DNA of 52,445 bases. Origin: an uncultured Faecalibacterium sp. (lineage in GTDB: Bacteria; Bacillota; Clostridia; Oscillospirales; Ruminococcaceae). The notes under the pieces were generated by a model that saw only the letters and a program-made list of their open reading frames with translations, searched no databases and was not told the DNA's origin. Shown here one piece after another: positions 1 to 7,979 of this stretch. Made by a program: the position numbers and the translations under genes. Every line of letters begins with the position of its first letter. Position 1 is the stretch's first letter. The DNA lies in contig CAKTGS010000004.1 in NCBI GenBank assembly GCA_934561485.1, positions 1 through 52,445 of the forward strand. The letters run 5' to 3'.

Positions 1-609
1 TCCCAGACCGATGCAGGCGGCTGGCTGGGCTGCCACGTCTACCTGATGCAGGACGGCAGCTACTCCGTTACCTACGACTACAACGCTGAAAATGCCGGTG
101 TCGAGGGCGAAAAGGGCACTTACGAGATCGGCGCAGACGGTACCCTGACCCTGACCGCAGAGGACGGCACGGTGCACACCGCTGCTGCCGCTGCCAATGC
201 AGACGGCACCATCAGCTACACGCTGGAGTTCACCGAGAGCAACACCTCTGTGGTCTGCAACCCCACCGGAACCCTCGACCCCAATGCATCCTCCGCAGCC
301 CCCGCCATGGAGGGTCTGCTGGTGGAGCTGTCCCAGAAGGATGCAGGCGGTTGGCTGGGCTGCCATGTCTACCTGATGGAGGACGGCACCTTCTCGGTGG
401 CATACGACTACACCGCTGACAACGCCGGCATTGAATCTGCCAAGGGCACCTATGCGGACAACGGGGACGGCACCCTGACCCTGACGGCTGACTCCGGCGA
501 GGAGATCGCTGTGACGGTCATCGACAACAGCGATGGCACCAAGACCTACTCTGCCGAGGTCACCGAGCCAAACACCTCTGTGGTCTGCAACCCCACCGGC
601 AAACGCTGA
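1..609 (+). CDS. Two-repeat protein, 3' end only (start outside window)
   Basis: The reading frame is open from the first base, so the gene begins upstream; about 202 residues are visible. They form two copies of a roughly 95-residue unit. Each starts SQ(T/K)DAGGWLGCHVYLM, continues with a YDY segment and GDGTLTLTA-type turns, and ends NTSVVCNPTG. Each unit has two cysteines (GCHV and VVCNP) at equal positions, which could pair as a disulphide. Serine/alanine-rich residues (NASSAAPA) link the units. The beta-rich, aspartate/glycine-rich composition suggests an extracellular beta-sandwich protein, but the N-terminus that would show a signal peptide is missing. I do not recognise the family. 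A terminator-like hairpin follows directly. Confidence 0.8.
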   Translation, partial: SQTDAGGWLGCHVYLMQDGSYSVTYDYNAENAGVEGEKGTYEIGADGTLTLTAEDGTVHTAAAAANADGTISYTLEFTESNTSVVCNPTGTLDPNASSAAPAMEGLLVELSQKDAGGWLGCHVYLMEDGTFSVAYDYTADNAGIESAKGTYADNGDGTLTLTADSGEEIAVTVIDNSDGTKTYSAEVTEPNTSVVCNPTGKR

Positions 610-617
610 TGGCCTAT

Positions 618-651
618 GGGCGGCGATGCTCCCGCACCGCCGCCCGTTTTA
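618..651 (+). terminator. Rho-independent terminator after the repeat protein
   Basis: An eight-base GC-only stem (GGGCGGCG, with CGCCGCCC opposite) encloses a 12-base loop and is followed by GTTTTAT. It lies 9 bases after the stop codon of the repeat protein and just before the GH3 ribosome site, so it probably separates the two transcription units or lowers readthrough. Confidence 0.6.
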
Positions 652-665
652 TATGAGGAGACGCT

Positions 666-3089
666 ATGAAACACCCTGAGATCCTTCAAAAGCTTTCCCT
701 TGAGCAAAAATGCGCCTTGCTGTCCGGTAAAAACACCTGGCAGACGCAGGACTACCCCAGGCAGGGCGTGCCCGCTGTCTGGCTGTCGGACGGCCCCAAC
801 GGCCTGCGCAAGCAGGCGGGTGCCGCCGACCATCTGGGCCTGAACCCCTCCGAGCCGGCCACCTGTTTCCCCACCGCCGCCACCATGGCCAACAGCTGGG
901 ACCCGGCGCTGGGCGAGGAAGTGGGCCGGGCACTGGGTGAGGAGACTGCCGCCTACCGGGTGAATGTGCTGCTTGGCCCGGGTCTGAACGTGAAGCGCAG
1001 CCCTCTGTGCGGACGCAGCTTTGAGTACTTCTCTGAGGACCCCTACCTTTCCGGCAAGATGGCAGCCGCCTACGTCCGGGGCATTCAGGAAAACGGCATT
1101 GCCGCCTGCCCCAAGCACTTTGCGGTAAACAGCCAGGAGCTGCGCCGCATGGCCAGCAACTCGGTGCTGGACGAGCGCACCCTGCGGGAACTGTACCTGA
1201 CCGCCTTTGAGATCGTGGTCAAGGAAGCACATCCCAAGTCCATCATGTCCGCCTACAACAAGGTGAACGATATCTACGCCAACGAGAACCACCACCTGCT
1301 GGTGGACATCCTGCGCAAAGAGTGGGGCTTTGACGGTGCCGTTGTCACCGACTGGGGCGGCTCCAACGACCATGTGGAGGGCGTGAAGAACGGTTCTACG
1401 CTGGAAATGCCCTCCCCGGGCCTGGGGGCTGCCCGCAAGCTGCTGAAAGCGCTGGATAACGGCGAGATCAGTGAACACACCATTGACGAGCGTGTGGATG
1501 AACTGCTGGAGCTGGCCCTCTCCACCACCGCAGCCATCGAAAAAGCACCCCGCAAGTTTGACGAAAAGGCGCATCACGAACTGGCGCGCCGGGCAGCGGC
1601 GGAGAGCATCGTTCTGCTGAAAAATGAGGGCGGCATCCTGCCCCTGAAGCACGGCAAAAAGGTCGCCCTGATCGGTGATTTTGCCCTGACGCCCCGGTAT
1701 CAGGGCGCAGGCTCCAGCATGGTGAACCCCACTAAGGTGGACAGCCTGAAGGACGCCATGGAAGCGGCAGAGCTGGAAATGGTCGGTTACTGCGCCGGTT
1801 ACGAGCGCAGCGGCAAGGCGAACAGCGCCTATCTGGACGAGGCTGTTTCGCAGGCAAAAATGGCAGAGGCGGTCATTTTGTGCATCGGACTGGATGAATC
1901 CAGCGAGAGCGAAGGACTGGACCGCACCCATATCGGTATCCCGGCGGTGCAGAAGGAGTTGTTGGATGCTGTCACCGCAGCCAACCCCAACGTGGTGGCC
2001 GTGGTCAGTGCAGGCAGCGTCATCGAGACCGACTGGGTGGAGCAATGCAAGGCAGTGGTCCACGGTTATCTGGGCGGGCAGGCCGGTGCCGGTGCCATGC
2101 TGGACGTGCTTACCGGCTGGCAGAACCCCTGCGGCAAGCTGGCCGAGACCATCCCCCTGCGCTACGAGGATACCCCCGCCGCCCGGTATTTCCCCGGCAG
2201 AAAGCAGAACGCCGAGTACCGGGAGGGTCTGTATGTTGGTTACCGTTACTACGAGACCGCCAACAAGACGGTGCGGTATCCCTTTGGCTACGGCCTGAGC
2301 TACACCACCTTTGCATACAGCGATTTGAAGGTGGATGCAGACCATGTGACCTTTACTATTACCAATACCGGGAACCGGGATGGTGCGGAAATTGCACAGC
2401 TCTATGTGGCAAAACCGGATGCAGCGGTGTTCCGCCCCGCCAAGGAGCTGAAGGGCTTTGCGAAAGTGTTCCTCAAGGCAGGGGAGAGCAAGGCCGTTAC
2501 CATCCCACTGGACGACAAGACCTTCCGTTACTGGAACGTTGCCACCGACCGCTGGGAGGTGGAGGGCGGCAGCTATCAGCTGCTGGTGGGTGCCAATGTG
2601 CAGGACATCCGCCTGACCGCCGACATCACCCTGCCGGGCACCGGCGCACCGGACCCCTACGCAGGCAGTGCCCTGCCGCACTATCAGACCGGTGACATCA
2701 AGGCAGTACCGGATGCGGAGTTTGAAGACCTGCTGGGCCGTCCGGTGCCGGAAGAAAAAACGGTCATTGACCGCACCATGACCCTGGGCGAGCTGAACCA
2801 CAGCCGCAGCCCGCTGTGCTGGCTCATCGCAGGGGTGCTGACGCTGCTGCTGCGCTCCGGCGAGAAGCGGGGCAAGCCCAACCTGAACATTCTATTCCAG
2901 TACAACATGCCCCTGCGCGCCCTGGCCCAGATGACCAACGGGGTCATCGGCGAAGAATTTGTGGACGGCCTGGTGCTGGAAGCAAAGGGCTTCTGGATCA
3001 TCGGCATCCTGCGGGCGCTGGTGGGCCTGGTGCAGAATGCTGTGGCCAACAGCCGCGATCAGGCAAAGCTGGACGAGCAGTCCAAGTAA
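666..3089 (+). CDS. Glycoside hydrolase family 3 beta-glycosidase, cytoplasmic
   Basis: This 807-residue protein has the GH3 layout: N-terminal TIM barrel, alpha/beta sandwich, fibronectin III-like domain. The nucleophile region reads VVTDWGGSNDH with the catalytic Asp at residue 229. The substrate-binding CPKHF lies near residue 148 and KSIMSAYNKVN near 190. The family releases beta-linked terminal sugars (glucose, xylose and others); the exact sugar cannot be read from sequence. There is no signal peptide, so it should act on imported oligosaccharides. The start is supported by GAGGAG 7 bases upstream. After the FnIII domain there is an unusual tail of about 110 residues with hydrophobic stretches (around PLCWLIAGVLTLLL and GFWIIGILRALVGLV). 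The gtrA-like gene starts 14 bases downstream, so the two are probably cotranscribed. Confidence 0.95.
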   Translation: MKHPEILQKLSLEQKCALLSGKNTWQTQDYPRQGVPAVWLSDGPNGLRKQAGAADHLGLNPSEPATCFPTAATMANSWDPALGEEVGRALGEETAAYRVNVLLGPGLNVKRSPLCGRSFEYFSEDPYLSGKMAAAYVRGIQENGIAACPKHFAVNSQELRRMASNSVLDERTLRELYLTAFEIVVKEAHPKSIMSAYNKVNDIYANENHHLLVDILRKEWGFDGAVVTDWGGSNDHVEGVKNGSTLEMPSPGLGAARKLLKALDNGEISEHTIDERVDELLELALSTTAAIEKAPRKFDEKAHHELARRAAAESIVLLKNEGGILPLKHGKKVALIGDFALTPRYQGAGSSMVNPTKVDSLKDAMEAAELEMVGYCAGYERSGKANSAYLDEAVSQAKMAEAVILCIGLDESSESEGLDRTHIGIPAVQKELLDAVTAANPNVVAVVSAGSVIETDWVEQCKAVVHGYLGGQAGAGAMLDVLTGWQNPCGKLAETIPLRYEDTPAARYFPGRKQNAEYREGLYVGYRYYETANKTVRYPFGYGLSYTTFAYSDLKVDADHVTFTITNTGNRDGAEIAQLYVAKPDAAVFRPAKELKGFAKVFLKAGESKAVTIPLDDKTFRYWNVATDRWEVEGGSYQLLVGANVQDIRLTADITLPGTGAPDPYAGSALPHYQTGDIKAVPDAEFEDLLGRPVPEEKTVIDRTMTLGELNHSRSPLCWLIAGVLTLLLRSGEKRGKPNLNILFQYNMPLRALAQMTNGVIGEEFVDGLVLEAKGFWIIGILRALVGLVQNAVANSRDQAKLDEQSK

Positions 3090-3103
3090 GAGGGGAGAAT
3101 GCT

Positions 3104-3661
3104 ATGAATTTCTGGAATCATTTTGCGGCAAAGCACCCCGCCGCTGCCAAGTGGGTGCGGGAGGGCGGCCTGTTCGTCATCGTGTCGAATTTGATCACTG
3201 TGTTCAAGTACCTGCTGCTGCAGTTCCTGCCCAAGGCCTTTGCCAGCCTGCCGGTGGTGGATTTCGGCTGGCCGGGCATCGACATCACCCTGTTCGGTGA
3301 GACCTTCAAGTGGAATATCCTCGGCTATGATGCCGCCCACGGCGGCCTGCCCTACTTCTGCGCCTACATGGTCGCCATGGTCATCGGCGAGTGCATCAAT
3401 TTCCCCATTCAGCGCAATTTCGTGTTCCGCAGCAAGGGTAACCTGGCCAAGCAGATCGGCTGGTATCTGCTGGCGTTCTGCGCCATTACCTGCATCGTCA
3501 ACTCCATCAACTGCATCTGGGTGGCGGTGGCCGGTCTGCTGGTTCCGGACTTCATCTACAACATCGGCACCACCGTGCTCAACGGCGGTATCTCCATGGT
3601 CATCTTCTTCTTCGTGAACAAGATCATCTTCCCGGAGGGCGAGGCCAAACAGGCAAACTGA
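3104..3661 (+). CDS. GtrA-like polytopic membrane protein
   Basis: This 185-residue protein has about four hydrophobic segments. The diagnostic part is NFPIQRNFVFR near residue 105, which matches the NF-x3-R-x-(W/F)-VF signature of the GtrA-like family. That family is linked to movement or flipping of lipid-linked sugars, or to membrane partners of glycosyltransferases. It is somewhat longer than the usual 120-150 residues because of an insertion between the first and second segments. The start has GGGGAG upstream and follows the GH3 stop by 14 bases. No glycosyltransferase is visible nearby, so the role is open. A strong terminator follows. Confidence 0.7.
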   Translation: MNFWNHFAAKHPAAAKWVREGGLFVIVSNLITVFKYLLLQFLPKAFASLPVVDFGWPGIDITLFGETFKWNILGYDAAHGGLPYFCAYMVAMVIGECINFPIQRNFVFRSKGNLAKQIGWYLLAFCAITCIVNSINCIWVAVAGLLVPDFIYNIGTTVLNGGISMVIFFFVNKIIFPEGEAKQAN

Positions 3662-3721
3662 TCCTGCAGAGCGTGTCTGCACAAACAAGCCATCTTCTTT
3701 TCTTCATTTTTTCCTTCATAA

Positions 3722-3771
3722 CAACTTCCCTGAAAGAGTTTTGAAAAGTTCTTTCGGGGAAGTTTGTTTTT
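3722..3771 (+). terminator. Rho-independent terminator after the gtrA-like gene
   Basis: Arms 3723-3737 and 3750-3764 pair over 15 positions with one G-U pair. The loop carries a small TTTT/AAAA stem. A T-rich tract (TTGTTTTTAT) follows. This ends the GH3-gtrA unit. Confidence 0.8.
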
Positions 3772-3804
3772 ATAGCGATTCGATCTTCGAATGCGACAGC
3801 AGCG

Positions 3805-3964
3805 TTGAATCGGATATCACAAATATGCTGCGGCCTGCAGATGTACATGGCCGAAAACTACAACGCCCCGGGCAGCCCCTATTGGAGTATGAAGCGCTTT
3901 TTGCTGCAGGAAAAAGGCCTGGCCCTCTTTTCTCCCGGGAAATTCTCTGCTATACTTACCCATA
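3805..3964 (+). pseudogene. Relic of a DUF2264-family gene
   Basis: The frame around 3826-3909 encodes CGLQMYMAENYNAPGSPYW followed by SMKRFLL. This strongly resembles the conserved core of DUF2264 proteins (large secreted or cytosolic proteins of about 600 residues, unknown function). Only some 30 residues are recognisable; they have no ribosome site and no intact N- or C-terminal part, and the frame is lost after about residue 45. A further protein-like open frame without a start codon lies at 3967-4158 (KWNFVQINALFGTAAAFEM) and may be debris from the same or another gene. The family call is from memory of the motif. Confidence 0.5.
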
Positions 3965-4171
3965 GCAATGCAATGCTGCCGAAGCCCGGCTCAGAGGGAC
4001 GAAATGGAATTTTGTGCAGATCAACGCTCTCTTTGGCACAGCTGCGGCCTTTGAAATGGTGCGGCAGCCGGATGGTGCCGAAACGGTACTTCCGGGGGCG
4101 GACTTTCGGACGGAAAGAGCGCTGCTCAGATGCCCACGCTGTAAGCCGGGCCTGTAAGGAGAAGAGAGACC

Positions 4172-5191
4172 ATGAAACTGATTCGTACCGAAGACGCGGC
4201 AGGGCAGGTGCTGTGCCACGATATCACCCAGATCATTCCCGGCGAGTTCAAGGGGGCACGCTTCCGCAAGGGCCATATCATCCAGCCAGAGGATATCCCG
4301 GTGCTGCTCTCCCTCGGCAAAGAGAACCTCTATGTCTGGGAAAAGCGCCCCGGCATCCTGCACGAGGACGAAGCTGCCGCCCTGCTGTACAAGGCTGCTG
4401 CCGGTAAAAACATCCACGGCACCGAGCCGAAGGAAGGCAAGATCGAACTCATCGCCGACTGTGACGGCCTTTTGAAAATCAACCGCGAAGCTCTGCTGGC
4501 CGTGAACCGCACGCCCCAGATGATGATCGCCACCATCCACGGCGATCTGCCTGTGAAAAAGGGCCAGAAGCTGGCGGGTACCCGCATCATCCCGCTGGTG
4601 ATCGAGCAGGAAAAGATGGATGCCATGCAGGCGGCGGCAGGCCCGAAGCCCATTTTGAACGTGCTGCCCATGCAGGCCAAGAAGTTCGCGGTCATCACCA
4701 CCGGCAGCGAGGTATTCAAGGGCCGCATCGAGGATAAATTCACCCCCATCCTTGTGGGTAAGCTGGCCGAGTACGGCTGTGAAATGACCTTCCACAAGGT
4801 GTGCGATGACGACCCGGCGGGCATTACCGCCGCCATTCTGGAAGCCAAAGCCGCAGGCTGTGAGATGATCTTCACCACCGGCGGCATGAGCGTGGACCCG
4901 GACGACCGCACCCCACTGGCCATCAAGAATACCGGCGCGGATATCGTCACCTACGGTGCGCCGGTGCTGCCGGGTGCGATGTTCCTTGTGAGCTATCTGG
5001 ACGGCGTGCCGATGTGCGGCCTGCCCGGCTGTGTGATGTACGCCAAGCGCACCATTTTTGATCTGCTGCTGCCGCGCCTGCTGGCCGATGATCCCATTAT
5101 CGCCGAGGACATTGCCCGCCTGGGCGAGGGCGGCCTCTGCTTTGGCTGTGCCGAGTGTCACTGGCCCAACTGCGGCTTCGGGCACTGTTGA
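4172..5191 (+). CDS. Molybdopterin-binding protein (MoeA/MogA-type domain)
   Basis: This 339-residue protein has a C-terminal MoCF-biosynthesis fold: ITTGSEVFKG near residue 173 and IFTTGGMSVDPDDRTP near 235, the metal/molybdopterin-binding signatures of the MoeA/MogA superfamily. The N-terminal 160 residues (LIRTEDAAGQVLCHDITQI) resemble the linker regions of the stand-alone molybdopterin-binding proteins common in Clostridia rather than full MoeA. It ends in a cysteine-rich tail, CAECHWPNCGFGHC, with four cysteines and two histidines that could bind a metal. AAGGAG lies 11 bases before the ATG. It heads the moaC-moaA cluster, so a role in molybdenum (or tungsten) insertion or sensing of the cofactor is likely. 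Confidence 0.85.
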   Translation: MKLIRTEDAAGQVLCHDITQIIPGEFKGARFRKGHIIQPEDIPVLLSLGKENLYVWEKRPGILHEDEAAALLYKAAAGKNIHGTEPKEGKIELIADCDGLLKINREALLAVNRTPQMMIATIHGDLPVKKGQKLAGTRIIPLVIEQEKMDAMQAAAGPKPILNVLPMQAKKFAVITTGSEVFKGRIEDKFTPILVGKLAEYGCEMTFHKVCDDDPAGITAAILEAKAAGCEMIFTTGGMSVDPDDRTPLAIKNTGADIVTYGAPVLPGAMFLVSYLDGVPMCGLPGCVMYAKRTIFDLLLPRLLADDPIIAEDIARLGEGGLCFGCAECHWPNCGFGHC

Positions 5192-5198
5192 TTCTTAA

Positions 5199-5350
5199 CG
5201 GCCCTGCCCTCTCCGTCTTTGCTTCGCAAATCCACCTCTCCCTTTGAGAAAAGACTTCCCCCGGCCGGGGAAAGAGGCCGCATAAGCGACAAAAGGGGGG
5301 ATCCGGCGCGTCAGCGCCTGAGAGGATGAGGGTGTTTGCAATTTTGGATC
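5199..5350. repeat. Candidate dispersed intergenic repeat with nested hairpins
   Basis: This GC-rich spacer between the molybdopterin-binding gene and moaC has no ORF of its own. It contains a CCCCCGGCCGGGG hairpin and a GGCGCGTCAGCGCC hairpin. Its ends are loosely inverted: CCCTCTCC at the left, GAGAGGATGAGGG at the right. The CTCTCCGTCTTTGCTTCGCA phrase resembles intergenic repeats I associate with Faecalibacterium-like genomes. Only one copy is visible here, so repeat status is inferred. Confidence 0.35.
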
Positions 5351-5378
5351 GTTCGATTGAAAAGAAAGATTTGCCTGT

Positions 5379-5876
5379 ATGACTGAAACCAATTTGACCC
5401 ATTTTGATGCCGCCGGCAAGGCCGTGATGGTGGACGTGAGCGAAAAGCCCGTCACCTTCCGGGAAGCGGTGGCCCGCGGCATCATTGCCATGAACGCCGA
5501 AGCCTTTGCCGCCGTGGAAAGCGGCACCGTGAAAAAGGGCGATGTGCTGGGCGTGGCCCGCATTGCCGGGATCATGGCCACCAAGCGCACCAGTGAACTG
5601 ATTCCTCTGTGCCATCCGCTGCCGCTGACCAAGGTGAGCGTGGACTTCAAGCTTCTGCCCGGGCGGCAGGCCGTGGAAGCGGTGTGCACCGTCAAGACCG
5701 CGGGCGTCACCGGCGTGGAGATGGAAGCCCTGACCGGTGTTTCCGCCGCGCTGCTCACCATCTACGATATGTGCAAAGCCGTGGACAAGGGCATGGAGCT
5801 GGGTGAGATCTACCTTGTGGAGAAGACCGGCGGCAAGAGCGGCCGCTACATCCGGGCGGAGGGCGGCGATGTTTGA
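5379..5876 (+). CDS. moaC: Cyclic pyranopterin monophosphate synthase
   Basis: This 165-residue protein has the full length and motifs of Moa[50 protein letters not shown] and [11 protein letters not shown], including the active-site [13 protein letters not shown] region near residue 70. With MoaA it converts GTP, via 3',8-cyclo-dihydro-GTP, to cyclic pyranopterin monophosphate, the first step of molybdenum cofactor synthesis. Its last 8 bases overlap the moaA start, indicating translational coupling. No strong ribosome site precedes the ATG. Confidence 0.97.
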   Translation: MTETNLTHFDAAGKAVMVDVSEKPVTFREAVARGIIAMNAEAFAAVESGTVKKGDVLGVARIAGIMATKRTSELIPLCHPLPLTKVSVDFKLLPGRQAVEAVCTVKTAGVTGVEMEALTGVSAALLTIYDMCKAVDKGMELGEIYLVEKTGGKSGRYIRAEGGDV

Positions 5877-6846
5877 TTCCTGCGGGCGCAGCATCCGCTA
5901 CCTGCGCCTGTCCGTCACCGACCTGTGCAACCTGCGCTGCCGCTACTGTATGCCCGATGGCGTGGAAAAGCTGGAACGGGAAGCGGTGCTGACCTATGAA
6001 GAATTTCTGCGTCTGGCGGCGCTGTTTGCCCGGTGCGGCATTGACACTGTGCGCGTGACCGGCGGCGAACCGCTGGTGCGCAAAGGCGCAGACCGGCTGG
6101 TGGCCGGGCTGAAAGCCACCCCCGGCATCCGCAAAGTGACCATGACCACCAACGGCGTTCTGCTGGCGCAGCAGCTGCCTGCCCTGCAAAAGGCCGGGCT
6201 GGACAGCGTGAACATCAGCCTGGATACCCTTGACCCGGCAGTGTTCCGGCGCATTGCTGCCCGGGACGAGTTTGCCCATGTGAGGGAGGGCATTCGTGCG
6301 GCGCTTGCCAGCGGCATCCCGGTCAAACTGAACTGCGTGCCGCAGGCGGGCGTGAACGAGGGCGAGCTGGAAGCGCTTGCCGCCCTGGCACAGGACCACC
6401 CGCTGCAGGTGCGGTTCATTGAGATGATGCCCATTGGTTACGGGGCTGTCCTGCCCTGTATTTCCGGCCCGGAACTGCAGCAGCGCCTGGCCCGCCGCTG
6501 GCCGGAGCTGCAGCCGGTGCCTGCCGAGCAGAATACCGCCCTCGGCGATGGCCCGGCGGTGTACTACACTGTGCCCGGCTGGCAGGGCAGTGTGGGCTTT
6601 ATCGCGGCGGTGCACGGAAAATTCTGCTCAAGCTGCAACCGGGTGCGGCTGACCAGTCAGGGCTTTTTGCGCCCCTGCCTTGCCAGCGAGATGGGCTGTG
6701 ATCTGCGGGCGCTGCTGCGCGGCGGTGCCACGGATGCAGAGCTTTTGCAGGCCATCCGGCAGACCATCTGGAACAAGCCCCGGGAGCACCATTTTGGAGA
6801 CGCTTCCATGCCCGCCACCCGCGGCATGTATCGCATTGGAGGATAG
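5869..6846 (+). CDS. moaA: GTP 3',8-cyclase (radical SAM)
   Basis: This 325-residue protein has the radical-SAM cluster CNLRCRYC (Cys20, 24, 27). A second cluster, [18 protein letters not shown] near residue 250, binds the substrate-side 4Fe-4S. It ends in the C-terminal Gly-Gly that activates the enzyme. It makes 3',8-cyclo-dihydro-GTP from GTP for MoaC. The ATG at 5869 lies inside the moaC end and gives [20 protein letters not shown], the normal family N-terminus. A longer in-frame extension upstream would only translate moaC out of frame. Confidence 0.97.
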   Translation: MFDSCGRSIRYLRLSVTDLCNLRCRYCMPDGVEKLEREAVLTYEEFLRLAALFARCGIDTVRVTGGEPLVRKGADRLVAGLKATPGIRKVTMTTNGVLLAQQLPALQKAGLDSVNISLDTLDPAVFRRIAARDEFAHVREGIRAALASGIPVKLNCVPQAGVNEGELEALAALAQDHPLQVRFIEMMPIGYGAVLPCISGPELQQRLARRWPELQPVPAEQNTALGDGPAVYYTVPGWQGSVGFIAAVHGKFCSSCNRVRLTSQGFLRPCLASEMGCDLRALLRGGATDAELLQAIRQTIWNKPREHHFGDASMPATRGMYRIGG

Positions 6847-6852
6847 ATCGTT

Positions 6853-7785
6853 ATGGGAAAAATTCTGGCCATCTGCACCAGCCCCCAGCGCGGCACCGTG
6901 AAAACCGCCGTGCCCAGTGCGGTGCTGACCCCGGAGTGGGGCATTGTGGGCGATGCCCACGGCGGAAACTGGCACCGGCAGGTCAGCCTGCTGAGTGCGG
7001 AGAAAATCGAAGCATTCCGCAAAAAGATCTGGGTGGATTACGGCGCCTTTGGCGAAAATATGGTTGTGGAAGGCTTTGACTTCCGCAATCTGCCCGTCAC
7101 CAGCCGCTTTGCCATTGGCGATGTGGTGCTGGAAATGACCCAGATCGGCAAGGAGTGCCACAACGACTGCGTGATCAAGCAGCAGACCGGTGCGTGCATC
7201 ATGCCCCGGGAGGGCGTGTTTGCCCGGGTATTGCAGGGCGGCGAAATTCATGTGGGAGACGAAGTGAACCTTCTGCCCCCGCCGGAAAACCCGCCGCTGC
7301 GGGCCGCCGTGATCACCCTGTCCGACAAGGGCAGCCGGGGCGAGCGGGAGGACAAGAGCGGCCCCCTGATCGTGGAAATGCTCACCGCCGCAGGGTATGT
7401 GGTGGAGGAGACTTTGCTTCTGCCGGACGAAGCCAAGGCCCTGAAAGCCCAGCTCCTCCGGCTGGCCGATGGCCGGCAGGTGAACCTGATCTTGACCACC
7501 GGCGGCACCGGCTTCTCGCCCCGGGACATTACCCCGGAGGTTACCCTGTCTGTGGCCGACCGCAATGCCCCCGGCATCGCCGAAGCCATGCGGTACCACA
7601 GCCTTTCCATTACCCCGCGCGGGATGCTGAGCCGTGCCGCCAGCGTGCTGCGGGGCAAAACGCTCATTGTCAACCTGCCCGGCAGTCCCAAGGCCGTGAA
7701 AGAAAACCTGGAGTACATCCTGCCCAGCCTGGAGCACGGCATCCGCATTGCCGCCGGTCTGGACGGGGAGTGCGCCCGTAAGTAA
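6853..7785 (+). CDS. Fused MOSC domain - MogA molybdopterin adenylyltransferase
   Basis: This 310-residue protein is a fusion. Residues 1-145 form a MOSC domain: IVGDAHGGNWHRQVSLLS, FGENMVVEG, IGKECHNDCVIKQQTGACIM. The cysteine and histidine cluster in the last block is typical of short MOSC proteins in anaerobes. Residues 150-310 form a MogA/MoaB domain: AVITLSDKGSRGEREDKSGP, ILTTGGTGFSPRDITPE, and VNLPGSPKAVKENL. MogA adenylates molybdopterin before metal insertion; MOSC domains handle sulphur or cofactor transfer. The gene follows moaA by 6 bases, so it belongs to the same operon. No moaD, moaE or mobA is visible in the window. Confidence 0.92.
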   Translation: MGKILAICTSPQRGTVKTAVPSAVLTPEWGIVGDAHGGNWHRQVSLLSAEKIEAFRKKIWVDYGAFGENMVVEGFDFRNLPVTSRFAIGDVVLEMTQIGKECHNDCVIKQQTGACIMPREGVFARVLQGGEIHVGDEVNLLPPPENPPLRAAVITLSDKGSRGEREDKSGPLIVEMLTAAGYVVEETLLLPDEAKALKAQLLRLADGRQVNLILTTGGTGFSPRDITPEVTLSVADRNAPGIAEAMRYHSLSITPRGMLSRAASVLRGKTLIVNLPGSPKAVKENLEYILPSLEHGIRIAAGLDGECARK

Positions 7786-7864
7786 TGGCTGGAAGAGGAA
7801 TGCTTTTGCTGGCTCGCTCTGCATTTTTTGCCTTTGCACGTGGGATTTTTGGCCGATTTGCCGC

Positions 7865-7946
7865 TTGACGAACGGATCGGAATTTTGTATCTTTTTATAC
7901 ATGATCGTTGTATCCCGGTGGGCGGCACCGTATCCTGTACCGTATC
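7865..7946 (+). promoter_or_regulatory. Promoter and candidate operator region of modABC
   Basis: TTGACG (7865-7870), a 17-base spacer and TATCTT (7888-7893) form a usable promoter. A TGTAT-N6-ATACA palindrome (7886-7901) overlaps the -10 box. Downstream, ACCGTATC occurs twice (7927-7934 and 7939-7946), 12 bases apart. These are candidate regulator sites. They do not match the classical ModE box as I know it, so the regulator is unknown. Confidence 0.45.
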
Positions 7947-7979
7947 GTGCAAAAATCAACCAAAACAGGAGAATGAAAC

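Noticed and set aside
546..2801. A 751-residue minus-strand frame opposite the GH3 gene
   Set aside because: Shadow of a real GH3 gene; no motif and no ribosome site.
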